Under the pieces are notes generated by a model, which saw nothing but the letters and a program-made list of their open reading frames with translations, was not told where the DNA came from and did not search any database. A program made the position numbers and the translations under genes. Positions 1 through 7,393 of a stretch of DNA of 14,998 nt are shown here, piece after piece (the first letter of the stretch is position 1; each line of letters begins with the position of its first letter). This stretch comes from Deltaproteobacteria bacterium (lineage in GTDB: Bacteria; Desulfobacterota; Desulfobacteria; Desulfobacterales; SG8-13): contig DAOVBC010000016.1 in NCBI GenBank assembly GCA_030670715.1, positions 1-14,998 of the forward strand. The letters run 5' to 3'.

Positions 1-2
1 CC

Positions 3-467
3 TGTCAGTACGGCGGCGGTGTTAAGAAAGAGGATGGTTCGGTGGTCGGCTGGCGGGAAACCGAATCGATTGACCCGAAGCTGAGAAAGCATCTTTTCGC
101 GGTGAAACAGGACATAAAACTGCTGGACAGAGAGATCGTAAAAACCGCCATCGACTGGGCCCTGGCCCGGGTTATCCAGAAGCACCAATTAAAACCCGAA
201 GACATCAACTGGTACCTGCCGCATTATTCTTCGGGCTACTTCCGTGAAAAATTCTATGACCGAATGACGGAGATCGGCTTTGAGATCCCCTATGAAAAAT
301 GGTTCACCAACCTGCCCACCAAAGGCAATACTGCCAGCGCCGCCATTTATATTATCATAGAAGAGATTTTTAAATCCGACCGACTAAAAGAAGGTCAAAA
401 ACTGTTTTGCTTTATTCCAGAAAGCGGACGCTTCTCCCACTGTTACATGATGCTGACCGTCGTGTAA
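3..467 (+). CDS. 3-oxoacyl-ACP synthase III-like protein, C-terminal part (5' end outside window)
   Basis: The frame is open from the left window edge and ends at TAA 465-467, giving 154 visible residues. They match the C-terminal half of a thiolase-fold ketoacyl-ACP synthase III (FabH/DarB-like). The His of the catalytic triad sits in LPHYSSGYF (codon 222-224) and the Asn in KGNTASA (codon 327-329). The catalytic Cys would lie upstream of the window. The family condenses an acyl-CoA or acyl-ACP starter with an ACP-bound extender; DarB-type members make dialkylresorcinols with a partner enzyme. The ending SGRFSHCYMMLTVV is unlike housekeeping FabH, so a specialised cluster enzyme is more likely than the FabH of primary metabolism. 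It converges on the ACP gene at 577-831. An internal GTG at 42 is not the true start because the family homology continues upstream of it. Confidence 0.85.
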   Translation, partial: CQYGGGVKKEDGSVVGWRETESIDPKLRKHLFAVKQDIKLLDREIVKTAIDWALARVIQKHQLKPEDINWYLPHYSSGYFREKFYDRMTEIGFEIPYEKWFTNLPTKGNTASAAIYIIIEEIFKSDRLKEGQKLFCFIPESGRFSHCYMMLTVV

Positions 468-576
468 AACGGTAATTTCATCAAAGTAATAATCCGACCC
501 CTGAAAAGTTCGAGCGACATCTTTAATCCGGATAATCCCTAATGGGAGATAGGTTGTTTGGATGGTATCACTTCCG

Positions 577-831
577 TTATGCCGCGTTGGCGCGGTTTAC
601 AACGTATTGAGCAAGAGACCCCAGTGATTGAAAAACATTGCGGTCGGTGACACGGATGCCGTATTTTCTTTGAATTGCCACTGCTATCTCAACAGCGTCC
701 AGGGAATCCAGTCCGAAAGATGAGTCAGGTCCGAAAAGTACAGCATCCGGAGGCAGTTCTTTCGGTATTTCTTCGGTAATGTTGCAGGTCTCTACAATCA
801 GATCTATCAGTTCTTGATACATTTCAGTCAT
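577..831 (-). CDS. Acyl carrier protein (first of two)
   Basis: This 84-residue protein has the phosphopantetheine attachment motif GLDSLDAVEI, with the modified Ser at residue 43, followed by the usual helix (VAIQRKYGI) and a C-terminal helix. Such ACPs carry growing or finished acyl chains as thioesters in the cytoplasm. The start at ATG 831 gives a normal ACP length; a longer upstream reading would run back into the permease gene and has no ACP-like sequence. The gene begins 8 nt after the permease stop (TAG 842-840), so it is the last gene of the minus-strand operon and is probably translationally coupled. Its association with an ABC exporter and a BtrH-like acyltransferase suggests that it presents an acyl group to that system rather than serving general fatty acid synthesis. 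That role is inferred. Confidence 0.93.
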   Translation of the reverse strand: MTEMYQELIDLIVETCNITEEIPKELPPDAVLFGPDSSFGLDSLDAVEIAVAIQRKYGIRVTDRNVFQSLGSLAQYVVNRANAA

Positions 832-839
832 ATGATGCC

Positions 840-2177
840 CTACATTCCTTTTCGTATGCGGGAAAAAAAGAAAACCCACGAAATAATCATTGTTGCGGTA
901 AAAAACAGCAGCAGAGAAATTACTTCCGGCAGAATGGTTACCAGATTTCCACCACGCACAAAGATGTCGAGAAACGCATCGAGGCCCCACTGCAGGGGAG
1001 AAAAGATGCTTATTTTCTGCATCATTTTCGGCATGGCATAAATCGGGACCATGATACCGCCTATAGCTGCAGCAATCACGATGGAAATCGGTCCGAACAT
1101 GGAGGCCTGCTCATAGGTTTTTGCAAATGTTCCCAGCAGTATCCCGTAACCGGTTGCCGCCAGGGTGGCGCTGAGCACTATAATTATCAGAGCCGTACTC
1201 TCCGAGCCGAGTTCCAGCTGAGGAGTACCCAGCAGTGGCAAAAGAAATATGCCGATCAGAAGGATGAGAAAAAACTGCGCCAGGCATACCAGAACATAGG
1301 CGGCAACCTTGCCGGCGATCAGGGTCAGGTGAGAAACCGGCATGGTCAGCAGGCGTGCCAGTGTTCCGTCGTGGCGTTCTTTTATCAGCGCACCGGCCAT
1401 GGGTACGACGATAAAGAAGATACCGAACAGCGCCCACGCCGGAACATTTTGCTGCACCGAGGTCGGTGTTTTTTGAAAGGCTTTACGTGAGGTTGAACTT
1501 TCCTTGACCTGCATCAGGGGCTTGCCGTCGATATCCAGCTTTAATTCAGGGAGTGTATCGTTGATGCCCTCCGAAGCAAAAGACCCCAGGGTCGCATCGA
1601 TCTCCTTCTGAATCTTTTGAGGCAGGATTTCGGAAAAGACCTTCAGCTTTTCATTGACTTCCGTAACGAGAATAACGCTGTTGAGGGCATTCATTACAGC
1701 CGAACGAAAGGTCCCCCGCACGGCCGGATCAAAGTAGACGATTAAATCCGGTATGGCGGTGTTTTTATCAAATGCGGCATTTTCCATCGAAAGGGATTTG
1801 TAAGCCAGTTGCCGGGTCCGCCTGCGAATCGCATCGGTAAATCCTTCCGGAATAATAATACCGAATTGAAAGTCACCCCGGTTAATCGCCTCTATTGCAT
1901 CCTGTTCATCAATTTCGGCAGCGGTTATTTTTTTTATGAGCTCAAGCCTGCCCGCCTCTCTTAGCTTATCTTCAATATTTTTCCCCAGCGTCTGTCCGTC
2001 CAGATCCACGAACAACACCCGCGTGCCGGTTTCTCCCATTATCTTGAGAATGTTTTCCTGGACAAGTGAGATGACCACAACCAGAACGGCCGGCATAACA
2101 AATAGCACCAGCAGTCCGGCCTTATCGCGCCAGAGAAGCAGGAGCTCCTTATGTATCGTGGCACCGAGTTTTTTCAT
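840..2177 (-). CDS. ABC-2 type transporter permease
   Basis: A 445-residue inner-membrane protein of the ABC-2 exporter family (ABC2_membrane_3-like). An N-terminal cytoplasmic helix carrying KELLLLWRDK leads into the first membrane span (about 21-39). A large extracytoplasmic domain of roughly 200 residues follows, and then five more predicted spans in the C-terminal half, ending in a basic tail. This one-plus-five arrangement with a big periplasmic loop is typical of YhhJ/DrrB-like exporters. The ATPase partner is encoded just upstream (2275-3069), separated by 97 nt in which I see no feature. The start is ATG 2177; no strong Shine-Dalgarno sequence precedes it. The substrate is not visible from sequence. 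The ACP and BtrH-like neighbours suggest a lipid or polyketide product. Confidence 0.92.
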   Translation of the reverse strand: MKKLGATIHKELLLLWRDKAGLLVLFVMPAVLVVVISLVQENILKIMGETGTRVLFVDLDGQTLGKNIEDKLREAGRLELIKKITAAEIDEQDAIEAINRGDFQFGIIIPEGFTDAIRRRTRQLAYKSLSMENAAFDKNTAIPDLIVYFDPAVRGTFRSAVMNALNSVILVTEVNEKLKVFSEILPQKIQKEIDATLGSFASEGINDTLPELKLDIDGKPLMQVKESSTSRKAFQKTPTSVQQNVPAWALFGIFFIVVPMAGALIKERHDGTLARLLTMPVSHLTLIAGKVAAYVLVCLAQFFLILLIGIFLLPLLGTPQLELGSESTALIIIVLSATLAATGYGILLGTFAKTYEQASMFGPISIVIAAAIGGIMVPIYAMPKMMQKISIFSPLQWGLDAFLDIFVRGGNLVTILPEVISLLLFFTATMIISWVFFFSRIRKGM

Positions 2178-2274
2178 ATGGTTTTAGCTCGATTGGATTT
2201 TTACTGCCCTGATATCGATACCGTAATACCCAATAAAACCAATTCAATGGATTGAACGAACTAAACGTTTGTGG

Positions 2275-3069
2275 TCAATCTCTCAGCTGCTTTCCGGTTA
2301 AGGATAGAAACAGCTCTCCCAGACTGGAACAACCGGGTGCTCGGCGGATCAGTTCCTGCGGAGATCCTCCGGCGATAATGCGACCCCCGTCGATGATGGC
2401 AACCGTCGTACAGAGTTGTTCTGCTTCCTCCATGTAATGGGTCGAGTAAATCATGGTGGTTCCCGCCTCTTTTAACCGTATTAATTTTTCCAGGATCAGA
2501 TTGCGCGACTGGGCATCGATTCCGACCGTCGGTTCGTCAAGAAAAAGCAGCTGCGGGTTGTGCAGCAATCCCGCTGCCAGATTGGCACGTCGTTTCATGC
2601 CACCGGAATATGTGGCCACCAGCTGATCGGCTTTATCCACCAGCCCTACCATTTCAAGGCACTCATGAATCCTTTTCCGGAGGCGGCGACCGCCGAGTCC
2701 GTAAACGCGACCGAAAAACAAAAGGTTCTCCCGGGCCGTAAGGCTGGAATAAAGAGCGATTTCCTGCGGCACAAGCCCGATAAACCGTCGCACACGGTTT
2801 GGATGTTTAACCGCATCAATACCGCAGATGGTAACCCTGCCCTCATCCGGCCTTAAAAGGGTACTCAAAATGGAAATGGTCGTCGTTTTGCCAGCACCGT
2901 TGGGGCCGAGAAGGCCGAATATTTCCCCTGTGTGAATCGTTATATCGCATCTGTCAAGAGCGGGATGCTCCCCCCCTCGATATATCTTTACCAGACCGTC
3001 GGCAGCAAGAACTTGGCCGGCCTTTCCTTTCCTTAAATCCTCATTTTGGCTGTTCGCCGGTGGATTCAT
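2275..3069 (-). CDS. ABC-2 exporter ATP-binding protein
   Basis: A 264-residue nucleotide-binding subunit with all the expected motifs: Walker A GPNGAGKTT (about 55-63), Q-loop PQE (101-103), signature YSGGMKRR (154-161), Walker B LLFLDEP (174-180) and H-loop His in STHYMEEAE (about 211). It belongs to the DrrA/NodI-like group that pairs with ABC-2 permeases for drug, lipid or polysaccharide export. The start ATG 3069 is chosen because the gene upstream stops with TGA at 3073-3071, one base before it, which indicates translational coupling. Longer readings upstream only add sequence from another frame of that gene. It is the energy-supplying partner of the permease at 840-2177. Confidence 0.95.
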   Translation of the reverse strand: MNPPANSQNEDLRKGKAGQVLAADGLVKIYRGGEHPALDRCDITIHTGEIFGLLGPNGAGKTTTISILSTLLRPDEGRVTICGIDAVKHPNRVRRFIGLVPQEIALYSSLTARENLLFFGRVYGLGGRRLRKRIHECLEMVGLVDKADQLVATYSGGMKRRANLAAGLLHNPQLLFLDEPTVGIDAQSRNLILEKLIRLKEAGTTMIYSTHYMEEAEQLCTTVAIIDGGRIIAGGSPQELIRRAPGCSSLGELFLSLTGKQLRD

Positions 3070-3070
3070 A

Positions 3071-4072
3071 TCAGCTAGCGAGGGCATACAGGTCACGGAA
3101 TATGCTTTCTTCCAGTTCGGCACAATTGCGCACGATTTCAGCCATGGCATTGTACGATTCATCTTCAGAAGCACGCCCTTTGCAGTTCCGGGCCCCCATA
3201 ACGGCAAAATCTCGCCACCGATCTCCGGTTTGCGTCAATCTGTTTGAAATATCCAACAGACGGGCCTCCCCCAGGATACCAGCGGCTTCCTGCAGGAATG
3301 CGGCATACATAAAACGGAAGCCGCCGCCGCCGGTTCCAATCTCTTCCTGCATGCGAACGACCTGCCCGAGGTAGAGCAGGGCCTTTTCTTTACCGAGCCT
3401 GTCGGGCCAGAACTCAAGCTGGTTGGCCAGAAAGCGGATGCCGCGAACCCCGATGATCGGCAGCGGGCTTTTCAGCATTGTCCGGCAAACCCCCTTAATC
3501 CCTTTAACGATTGCATCCGCGAAATCCATCTGTGCAGGAAACTTGATAAGATAATACATTTTACCTTTGGGTGCCAGCGCACCTTTGGCGAAACGCGCTT
3601 TCATCAAATCTTTTCGCGATATCACAACCGGGTCGGCAAAGATCGGGTCGCTGACAAAATACTCATCTCCATCTTTTCCATAAACGATCAGGTTGTGCAT
3701 ATTAAAATGAAATCTGTAAGCCTCGGGAAAATAAGGCAGCCAGTAACCGCCGGTCTGGCAGCCGACCGGTATGCCCCGGGCAAGCGTTCGGTCAAGTGCA
3801 TCCATGGCTTTTTCCGGGTTTCTGAATCTGTTCCGTTTTATTTTGATTCCCAGCCGTCTGGCTGATCGTTTGATGATGCCGCCGGTGGCGCTACGATATG
3901 TTGTCAACGGCAGATTGTTCAACCGGATAAATGGAACGTAGCCGAAAAAAAGCCCCGAGCCGATGCCGAATGCCATGGCCTCGCTGATATCGACACCGTG
4001 GTGAAAAAACAGGTTTGATGTAACACCGCTTTCGCAGTGAGCGGATTGGCGGTGCTGAAACTCAATCTTCAT
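3071..4072 (-). CDS. BtrH N-terminal-domain / DUF4872-like acyltransferase or peptidase-fold protein
   Basis: A 333-residue protein whose N-terminal half matches the BtrH_N family. HCESG near the start supplies a candidate nucleophile Cys13, MHNLIVYG a candidate His126, and SDP a candidate Asp142, consistent with a papain-like triad. The C-terminal half is helical and resembles DUF4872. The named member, BtrH of butirosin synthesis, transfers an acyl group from the carrier protein BtrI onto an amine of ribostamycin. By analogy this protein may move an acyl group from the ACP of this operon onto an amine acceptor, but hydrolysis is also possible. No signal peptide is visible, so it is probably cytoplasmic. 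ATG 4072 lies 1 nt after the upstream stop (TAA 4076-4074), with GGAAA just before it as a plausible ribosome binding site. Confidence 0.85.
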   Translation of the reverse strand: MKIEFQHRQSAHCESGVTSNLFFHHGVDISEAMAFGIGSGLFFGYVPFIRLNNLPLTTYRSATGGIIKRSARRLGIKIKRNRFRNPEKAMDALDRTLARGIPVGCQTGGYWLPYFPEAYRFHFNMHNLIVYGKDGDEYFVSDPIFADPVVISRKDLMKARFAKGALAPKGKMYYLIKFPAQMDFADAIVKGIKGVCRTMLKSPLPIIGVRGIRFLANQLEFWPDRLGKEKALLYLGQVVRMQEEIGTGGGGFRFMYAAFLQEAAGILGEARLLDISNRLTQTGDRWRDFAVMGARNCKGRASEDESYNAMAEIVRNCAELEESIFRDLYALAS

Positions 4073-4073
4073 G

Positions 4074-4502
4074 TTATTTCCAATTTTTAAAAAACGAGAA
4101 ATCAACAGAATCCGGAACCTGAGCGAGTTGTTCCGGCGTAATTTCGAAAACGCCGGCATACCGCTCCAGGATAGCGGGGTCGAGATGATTGAATACTTCC
4201 GGCTTGAGATGTCGTTTAACTCGCCAACGACTTATTCGGGTATACTTGGCGAGCAGCCCGGTGTTCATCTGGTTTTTTGCCATGTGATAGGCCAGCGGGC
4301 TGACTTTTCCGGCCTTCACATTTTTAATCACATTTTCAATTTCTTCTATAATGACTTTCCACGCCTGCTTCAGGGAGGTTGTTTTGGGATCCCAGCCATA
4401 GCTCTGGACAAGCTCATAGCGTCCGTTTTTATTTACAGCGTAAGAGATTTCACTCATGCGGCCTGCCAGGCCGATATCCTGGGGCACATTGCTTTTTTTC
4501 AT
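4074..4502 (-). CDS. Small uncharacterised protein with possible helix-turn-helix
   Basis: A 142-residue protein that I cannot assign to a named family. The N-terminal half (to about residue 60) has a YAVNKNGRYE...SYGWDPK stretch and an acidic helix. The region from about 78 to 127 resembles a Cro/XRE-type helix-turn-helix: GLLAKYTRISRWRVKRHL followed by ILERYAGVFEITPEQLAQ, the pattern in which the final helices read as 'alone, then LA-x-x-L-x-I'. The start ATG 4502 avoids a short upstream extension and has GAAG about ten bases before it. It is the first gene of the minus-strand operon and stops 1 nt before the BtrH-like gene, so it is firmly tied to that unit. It could be an autoregulator of the divergent promoters or an accessory factor for the BtrH-like enzyme. 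The HTH reading is by eye. Confidence 0.75.
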   Translation of the reverse strand: MKKSNVPQDIGLAGRMSEISYAVNKNGRYELVQSYGWDPKTTSLKQAWKVIIEEIENVIKNVKAGKVSPLAYHMAKNQMNTGLLAKYTRISRWRVKRHLKPEVFNHLDPAILERYAGVFEITPEQLAQVPDSVDFSFFKNWK

Positions 4503-4735
4503 TGTAAATGCTTCAGTATATGTAAGAAATTGATACAAAATATTTATAATATACCAGTACCTTTAAAAAGGCAATATGCTACAAAATATAGCCGGAACGG
4601 CCCATTGTCCATCTACTTATTTATTGAAATTTCAGGAAAATAAGAGTATTTTTATAAATTCTGGTTGATATGATTTTGGATTGCATACCGGGTAACACAA
4701 ATAACACATCAAATAATCGGGTCAGGCTCTAAATA
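4503..4735. promoter_or_regulatory. Divergent intergenic region, likely promoters for both arms
   Basis: These 233 bases lie between the first gene of the minus-strand operon and the first gene of the plus-strand series, so promoters for both probably lie here. The left part is very AT-rich (for example TATTTATAATATACC near 4540-4554). I cannot identify a convincing -35/-10 pair for either direction or a clear operator. The bases near 4706-4730 hold loosely repeated AACACA and AATAA blocks with no obvious symmetry. Confidence 0.4.
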
Positions 4736-5161
4736 ATGAATGAACGTAAAGAAACCCGCTTCAGCCATGAAGTAATCCTAACGATTCCTTTTCACGATCT
4801 GGATCCCCTGCATATTGTTTGGCATGGCAACTATCTGAAATATTTTGATATTGCACGGTTTGGTCTTTTCAACAGCGCCGGTATTGATCTTGATGAATAT
4901 TACCGCAAGACCGGATATCTTTTTCCGGTAACGAAGACCTCGACGAAACACATCATTCCGTTGAAATACGGCGATGTTTTTATTTGTAAAGCCACAGTTG
5001 TAGAGGCCCGGATTAAAATCGTCCTCGATTTTGAGATCAGGCGCACAAGCTCCGGTGAAATATGCGCTAGAGGCCGTGGCGAGCAGGTGGCCGTCAAATC
5101 ACCGGAAATGGAATTGGAACTCGAAATCCCGGAGGATGTTCGCCGGGCATTAGGCGCTTAG
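4736..5161 (+). CDS. Acyl-CoA/acyl-ACP thioesterase, 4HBT/YbgC-type hotdog fold
   Basis: A 141-residue single-hotdog thioesterase. The motif DLDPLHIVWHGNYLKYFDIAR (residues 21-41) is the family hallmark, with Asp23 in the position of the catalytic Asp of 4-hydroxybenzoyl-CoA thioesterase. The family hydrolyses acyl-CoA or acyl-ACP thioesters in the cytoplasm. Thioesterases of this type are regular members of aryl polyene and flexirubin-like clusters. The length is normal and the start ATG 4736 is the first in frame, though its ribosome binding site is weak. It is the first gene of the plus-strand series and is followed by a 305-nt gap. Together with the acyl kinase fusion that comes next, it could supply free acids for phosphorylation; that link is inference. 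Confidence 0.92.
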   Translation: MNERKETRFSHEVILTIPFHDLDPLHIVWHGNYLKYFDIARFGLFNSAGIDLDEYYRKTGYLFPVTKTSTKHIIPLKYGDVFICKATVVEARIKIVLDFEIRRTSSGEICARGRGEQVAVKSPEMELELEIPEDVRRALGA

Positions 5162-5170
5162 TGGCGCCAT

Positions 5171-5190
5171 ATCGACAATTTTTTGTCGAT
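5171..5190. other. Perfect 8-bp hairpin after the thioesterase gene
   Basis: ATCGACAA, a TTTT loop and TTGTCGAT form a perfect 8-bp stem 9 nt after the thioesterase stop. A second small palindrome, TGGCGCCA, lies at 5162-5169. No T-run follows the stem on the plus strand, so it is not a standard intrinsic terminator, although it may protect the 3' end of the transcript or slow transcription. Confidence 0.45.
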
Positions 5191-5226
5191 CTCAGACAGT
5201 ATGTTGTTTCTGCGTTGAAAGATGAT

Positions 5227-5307
5227 GTTACGAGTTACGAGTTGCGTGTTGCGAGTTATAAAAAAGGAAACCATCCTATTTAAGACCCGTAACGCGGAAC
5301 ACGCAAC
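5227..5307. repeat. Inverted repeat with 7-bp tandem units in the arms
   Basis: The left arm at 5227-5258 is four heptamers (GTTACGA, GTTACGA, GTTGCGT, GTTGCGA) plus GTTA. The right arm at 5287-5307 is three degenerate heptamers on the opposite strand (GTTGCGT, GTTCCGC, GTTACGG when read reversed). Bases 5241-5258 pair with 5290-5307 at 16 of 18 positions, around a spacer of 31 bases. The element lies in the 305-nt gap 5162-5466 between the thioesterase and the acyl kinase fusion. Apart from the hairpin at 5171-5190, the rest of that gap shows only AT-rich sequence before the next gene. Confidence 0.75.
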
Positions 5308-5450
5308 AGTCCCGTTACAATCCAGTATGTTATTCACTGCTCTGAAAGAGCCACATTTTTCAAATGTTGTGTGAAAAATGCATAGTATCTTAGAAATAAT
5401 TTTTTTGTTTTTTATGGCAAGATCTTTTTGTGTAATAATCAAGTTGCTCA

Positions 5451-5458
5451 AAGAAGGA
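5451..5458 (+). promoter_or_regulatory. Ribosome binding site that decides the start of the Fak fusion
   Basis: AAGAAGGA lies 8 nt before GTG 5467, an ideal spacing. The competing ATG at 5458 overlaps the last base of this site, leaving no room for ribosome positioning. The GTG start is therefore preferred. Confidence 0.65.
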
Positions 5459-5466
5459 TGTTAGAA

Positions 5467-7191
5467 GTGGCTGCCGATTTCAAAAACGCATTTGTTGCAG
5501 GCCTTGAAAGGGTGGCGGCCTGGTCGGATGTTCTGGATGATATCAACGTTTTTCCGGTTGCCGACGGTGATACCGGCCGCAATTTGATGGTCAGCTTGAG
5601 TCCGTTAAGACAACTGGGCAATAATCCAAAAAGAATCATTCAGGCACTATTATTTTCAGCCCGCGGAAATTCCGGAAATATTGCGGCCCGTTTCTTTTCA
5701 GGCTTTTTAAAGGCCGATTCATTCGAGAACCTTCCGAAGGCGGCTTCGACGGGAAGAGAGCTGGCCTGGAAAGCGGTCCACGATCCGGTGCCCGGAACCA
5801 TGCTGACGGTATTTGATGCCCTGGCCGAATTTCTCCTGCAACAGAAAATTGTAGATGAGAATGAAGCGGTTTGCAGCCTCATTGATCATCTGGCGGATGC
5901 CACCCTTGGAACCATAGAACTGCTTCCAAAGTTAAAACAGGCAGGTGTCGTTGATGCCGGCGCTCTGGGGATGTTTATTTATCTGGAGGGGTTTTTTAAA
6001 GGTCTTATCGACAGGAAAGAGGACATTTACCCGATCAGCGACGTTTTTAAAGACGTCCTCCAAATCTCCACAACTTTCCAGCAGGAGAATGAAAAGGGGT
6101 ACTGCATTGACACGGTTGTCCACCTGAAAGGTGACGTTCATGAAACAGAAAAACTAGAGCGGCTGACCGCGCTGGGTGAGAGCGTTGTCATCATTCCGGA
6201 AAGGGATTATTTCAAGGTTCACTTGCACACAGATGATATTGACGGCGTAAAAGAGCGAATCGCATCCATCGGTGACGTTATCCGCTGGGCAGACGATGAT
6301 ATCGGGTTGCAGATAGAGAATTTCAAGCGAAAGCTCGAAAGCACCGCTATCCATGTGATGACCGATGCCGCCGGTTCCATAACCCGCGAAGATGCGCGCC
6401 GTCTGGGTATCACCCTGATGGACAGTTATATCACCGCCGGCGACCGCTCACTGCCGGAAACACTTTTTTCCCCGAAGGAGCTTTACGGCGCCATGCGAAA
6501 AGGCTTAAAGGTCTCCACGTCGCAGGCCTCCGACTTTGAACGCCATCAATACTATCAGCGGATTCTCGATCAATATCCCCGGATTTTATACCTCTGTGTG
6601 GGATCTGTATACACCGGGAATTATGCCGTCGCCCGGCAATGGAAGCAAGTTAATGATCCGGACAATCGATTTACCGTGCTTGACACCACCGCTGCCTCCG
6701 GTCGCCTGGGAACAATTGTTATTGCGACGGCAAAGTATGCCGGGCAAGCCGAAGATTCCGAGGCGGTGATCGATTTCGCCCGCCGGGCCATTAAGAATTG
6801 CGAAGAATATATTTTTCTGGACAGGTTAAAATACCTGGCCGCGGGGGGAAGATTGTCCAGAAAGAGCGCATTTTTCGGTGATATGCTGCACCTGAAGCCG
6901 GTGGTCAGTCCGACGGCCGAAGGTGCAATAAAAGTCGGCGGGGTACGGAACAGAAACGGGCAGCTGCGATTCGCACTCGACCGGCTCGAAAAAAAGTTTT
7001 CAAAAAAATCAGCGCCCTTTATCATGCTTGAATATTCTGATAACAGAGCCTGGGTCGCGGAAGCGGTGCAGCCGGAAATTACGCGACGCTTTCCGGAAGC
7101 GGAGGTGATTCTCCAGCCGTTGTCTCTGACTTCCGGTGCCCATATGGGGCCGGGGACGTGGGCGGTGGCGTTTATGCCGGAAGAGGTTTAG
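5467..7191 (+). CDS. Fatty acid kinase FakA-FakB-like fusion (Dak2 + FakA C-terminal + DegV domains)
   Basis: From GTG 5467 the protein has 574 residues (ATG 5458 would add three). Residues 1 to about 190 form a DhaL/Dak2 nucleotide-binding domain, with NVFPVADGDTGRN (27-39; Asp33 and Asp35 are candidate Mg-ATP ligands) and ARGNSG (65-70). The next 100 residues, including KVHLHTDD, match the FakA C-terminal region. From about residue 295 a DegV/FakB lipid-binding domain follows, with TDAAGSIT, STSQAS, LKYLAAGGRLS and LKPVVS. In Gram-positive bacteria FakB binds a fatty acid and FakA phosphorylates it to acyl-phosphate. Here kinase and binding protein are one chain, so acid capture and phosphorylation may be coupled. 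The gene lies between the thioesterase and the glycosyltransferase, with repeat-containing gaps on both sides, so it may be its own transcript. Its cluster role is inferred. Confidence 0.88.
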   Translation: MAADFKNAFVAGLERVAAWSDVLDDINVFPVADGDTGRNLMVSLSPLRQLGNNPKRIIQALLFSARGNSGNIAARFFSGFLKADSFENLPKAASTGRELAWKAVHDPVPGTMLTVFDALAEFLLQQKIVDENEAVCSLIDHLADATLGTIELLPKLKQAGVVDAGALGMFIYLEGFFKGLIDRKEDIYPISDVFKDVLQISTTFQQENEKGYCIDTVVHLKGDVHETEKLERLTALGESVVIIPERDYFKVHLHTDDIDGVKERIASIGDVIRWADDDIGLQIENFKRKLESTAIHVMTDAAGSITREDARRLGITLMDSYITAGDRSLPETLFSPKELYGAMRKGLKVSTSQASDFERHQYYQRILDQYPRILYLCVGSVYTGNYAVARQWKQVNDPDNRFTVLDTTAASGRLGTIVIATAKYAGQAEDSEAVIDFARRAIKNCEEYIFLDRLKYLAAGGRLSRKSAFFGDMLHLKPVVSPTAEGAIKVGGVRNRNGQLRFALDRLEKKFSKKSAPFIMLEYSDNRAWVAEAVQPEITRRFPEAEVILQPLSLTSGAHMGPGTWAVAFMPEEV

Positions 7192-7192
7192 C

Positions 7193-7379
7193 CGGTTGAG
7201 TCCGTTGTGTCGGTTGAGTCGGTTGAGTCCGTTGAATTTGTTACAAACGTTAGGCGCTTTGAATTACTGATGGACTAATATTTATTCTTAAAATTCACAA
7301 CCAGTTAAGATAAGGTTTATTCATTGTATAATCGACATAACTGACACAACTGACTCAACCGACTCAACCGACCCAACCG
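7193..7379. repeat. Large inverted repeat with five 9-bp tandem units per arm
   Basis: The left arm (7193-7237) is five nonamers of consensus CGGTTGAGT. The right arm (7335-7379) is five nonamers of the complement ACTCAACCG. Bases 7211-7228 pair perfectly with 7353-7370 over 18 bp. The full arms pair at about 36 of 45 positions in one register, and other registers shifted by 9 bp are possible. A 97-nt spacer separates the arms. The element fills the whole gap: it starts 1 nt after the Fak-fusion stop and ends 14 nt before the glycosyltransferase start. It could act as an RNA stem between the genes or be a non-autonomous repeat. Confidence 0.85.
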
Positions 7380-7393
7380 ATTCCCTGAAAGAT

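Noticed and set aside
527..556. Possible bidirectional terminator between the converging ketosynthase III and ACP genes
   Set aside because: The best stem (TCCC/GGGA around a TAAT loop) has only four base pairs and no T-run, so it is too weak to call.
832..990. N-terminal extension of the first ACP
   Set aside because: It runs inside the permease gene in another frame and is not ACP-like; ATG 831 gives a normal ACP length.
4071..4643. 190-residue plus-strand open frame opposite the HTH-like gene
   Set aside because: It overlaps the minus-strand operon gene and the promoter region, has no recognisable motif, and the minus-strand gene fits tightly between its operon neighbours.
4717..4734. 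GGGTCAGGCTCTAAATAA, somewhat like a repeat linked to REP-associated transposases
   Set aside because: Only a single short match from memory, no inverted partner close by, and no transposase in the window.
5158..5451. 97-residue minus-strand open frame after the thioesterase
   Set aside because: It is made largely of the hairpin and the inverted repeat translated by chance, and has no domain resemblance or ribosome binding site support.
6621..7025. 134-residue minus-strand open frame opposite the DegV domain
   Set aside because: It is a shadow of the Fak fusion; the plus strand carries clear DegV motifs across the same bases.
5227..7379. Tandem units considered as a CRISPR array
   Set aside because: Units are only 7-9 bp, directly adjacent without spacers, and arranged as inverted arms; no cas gene is present.
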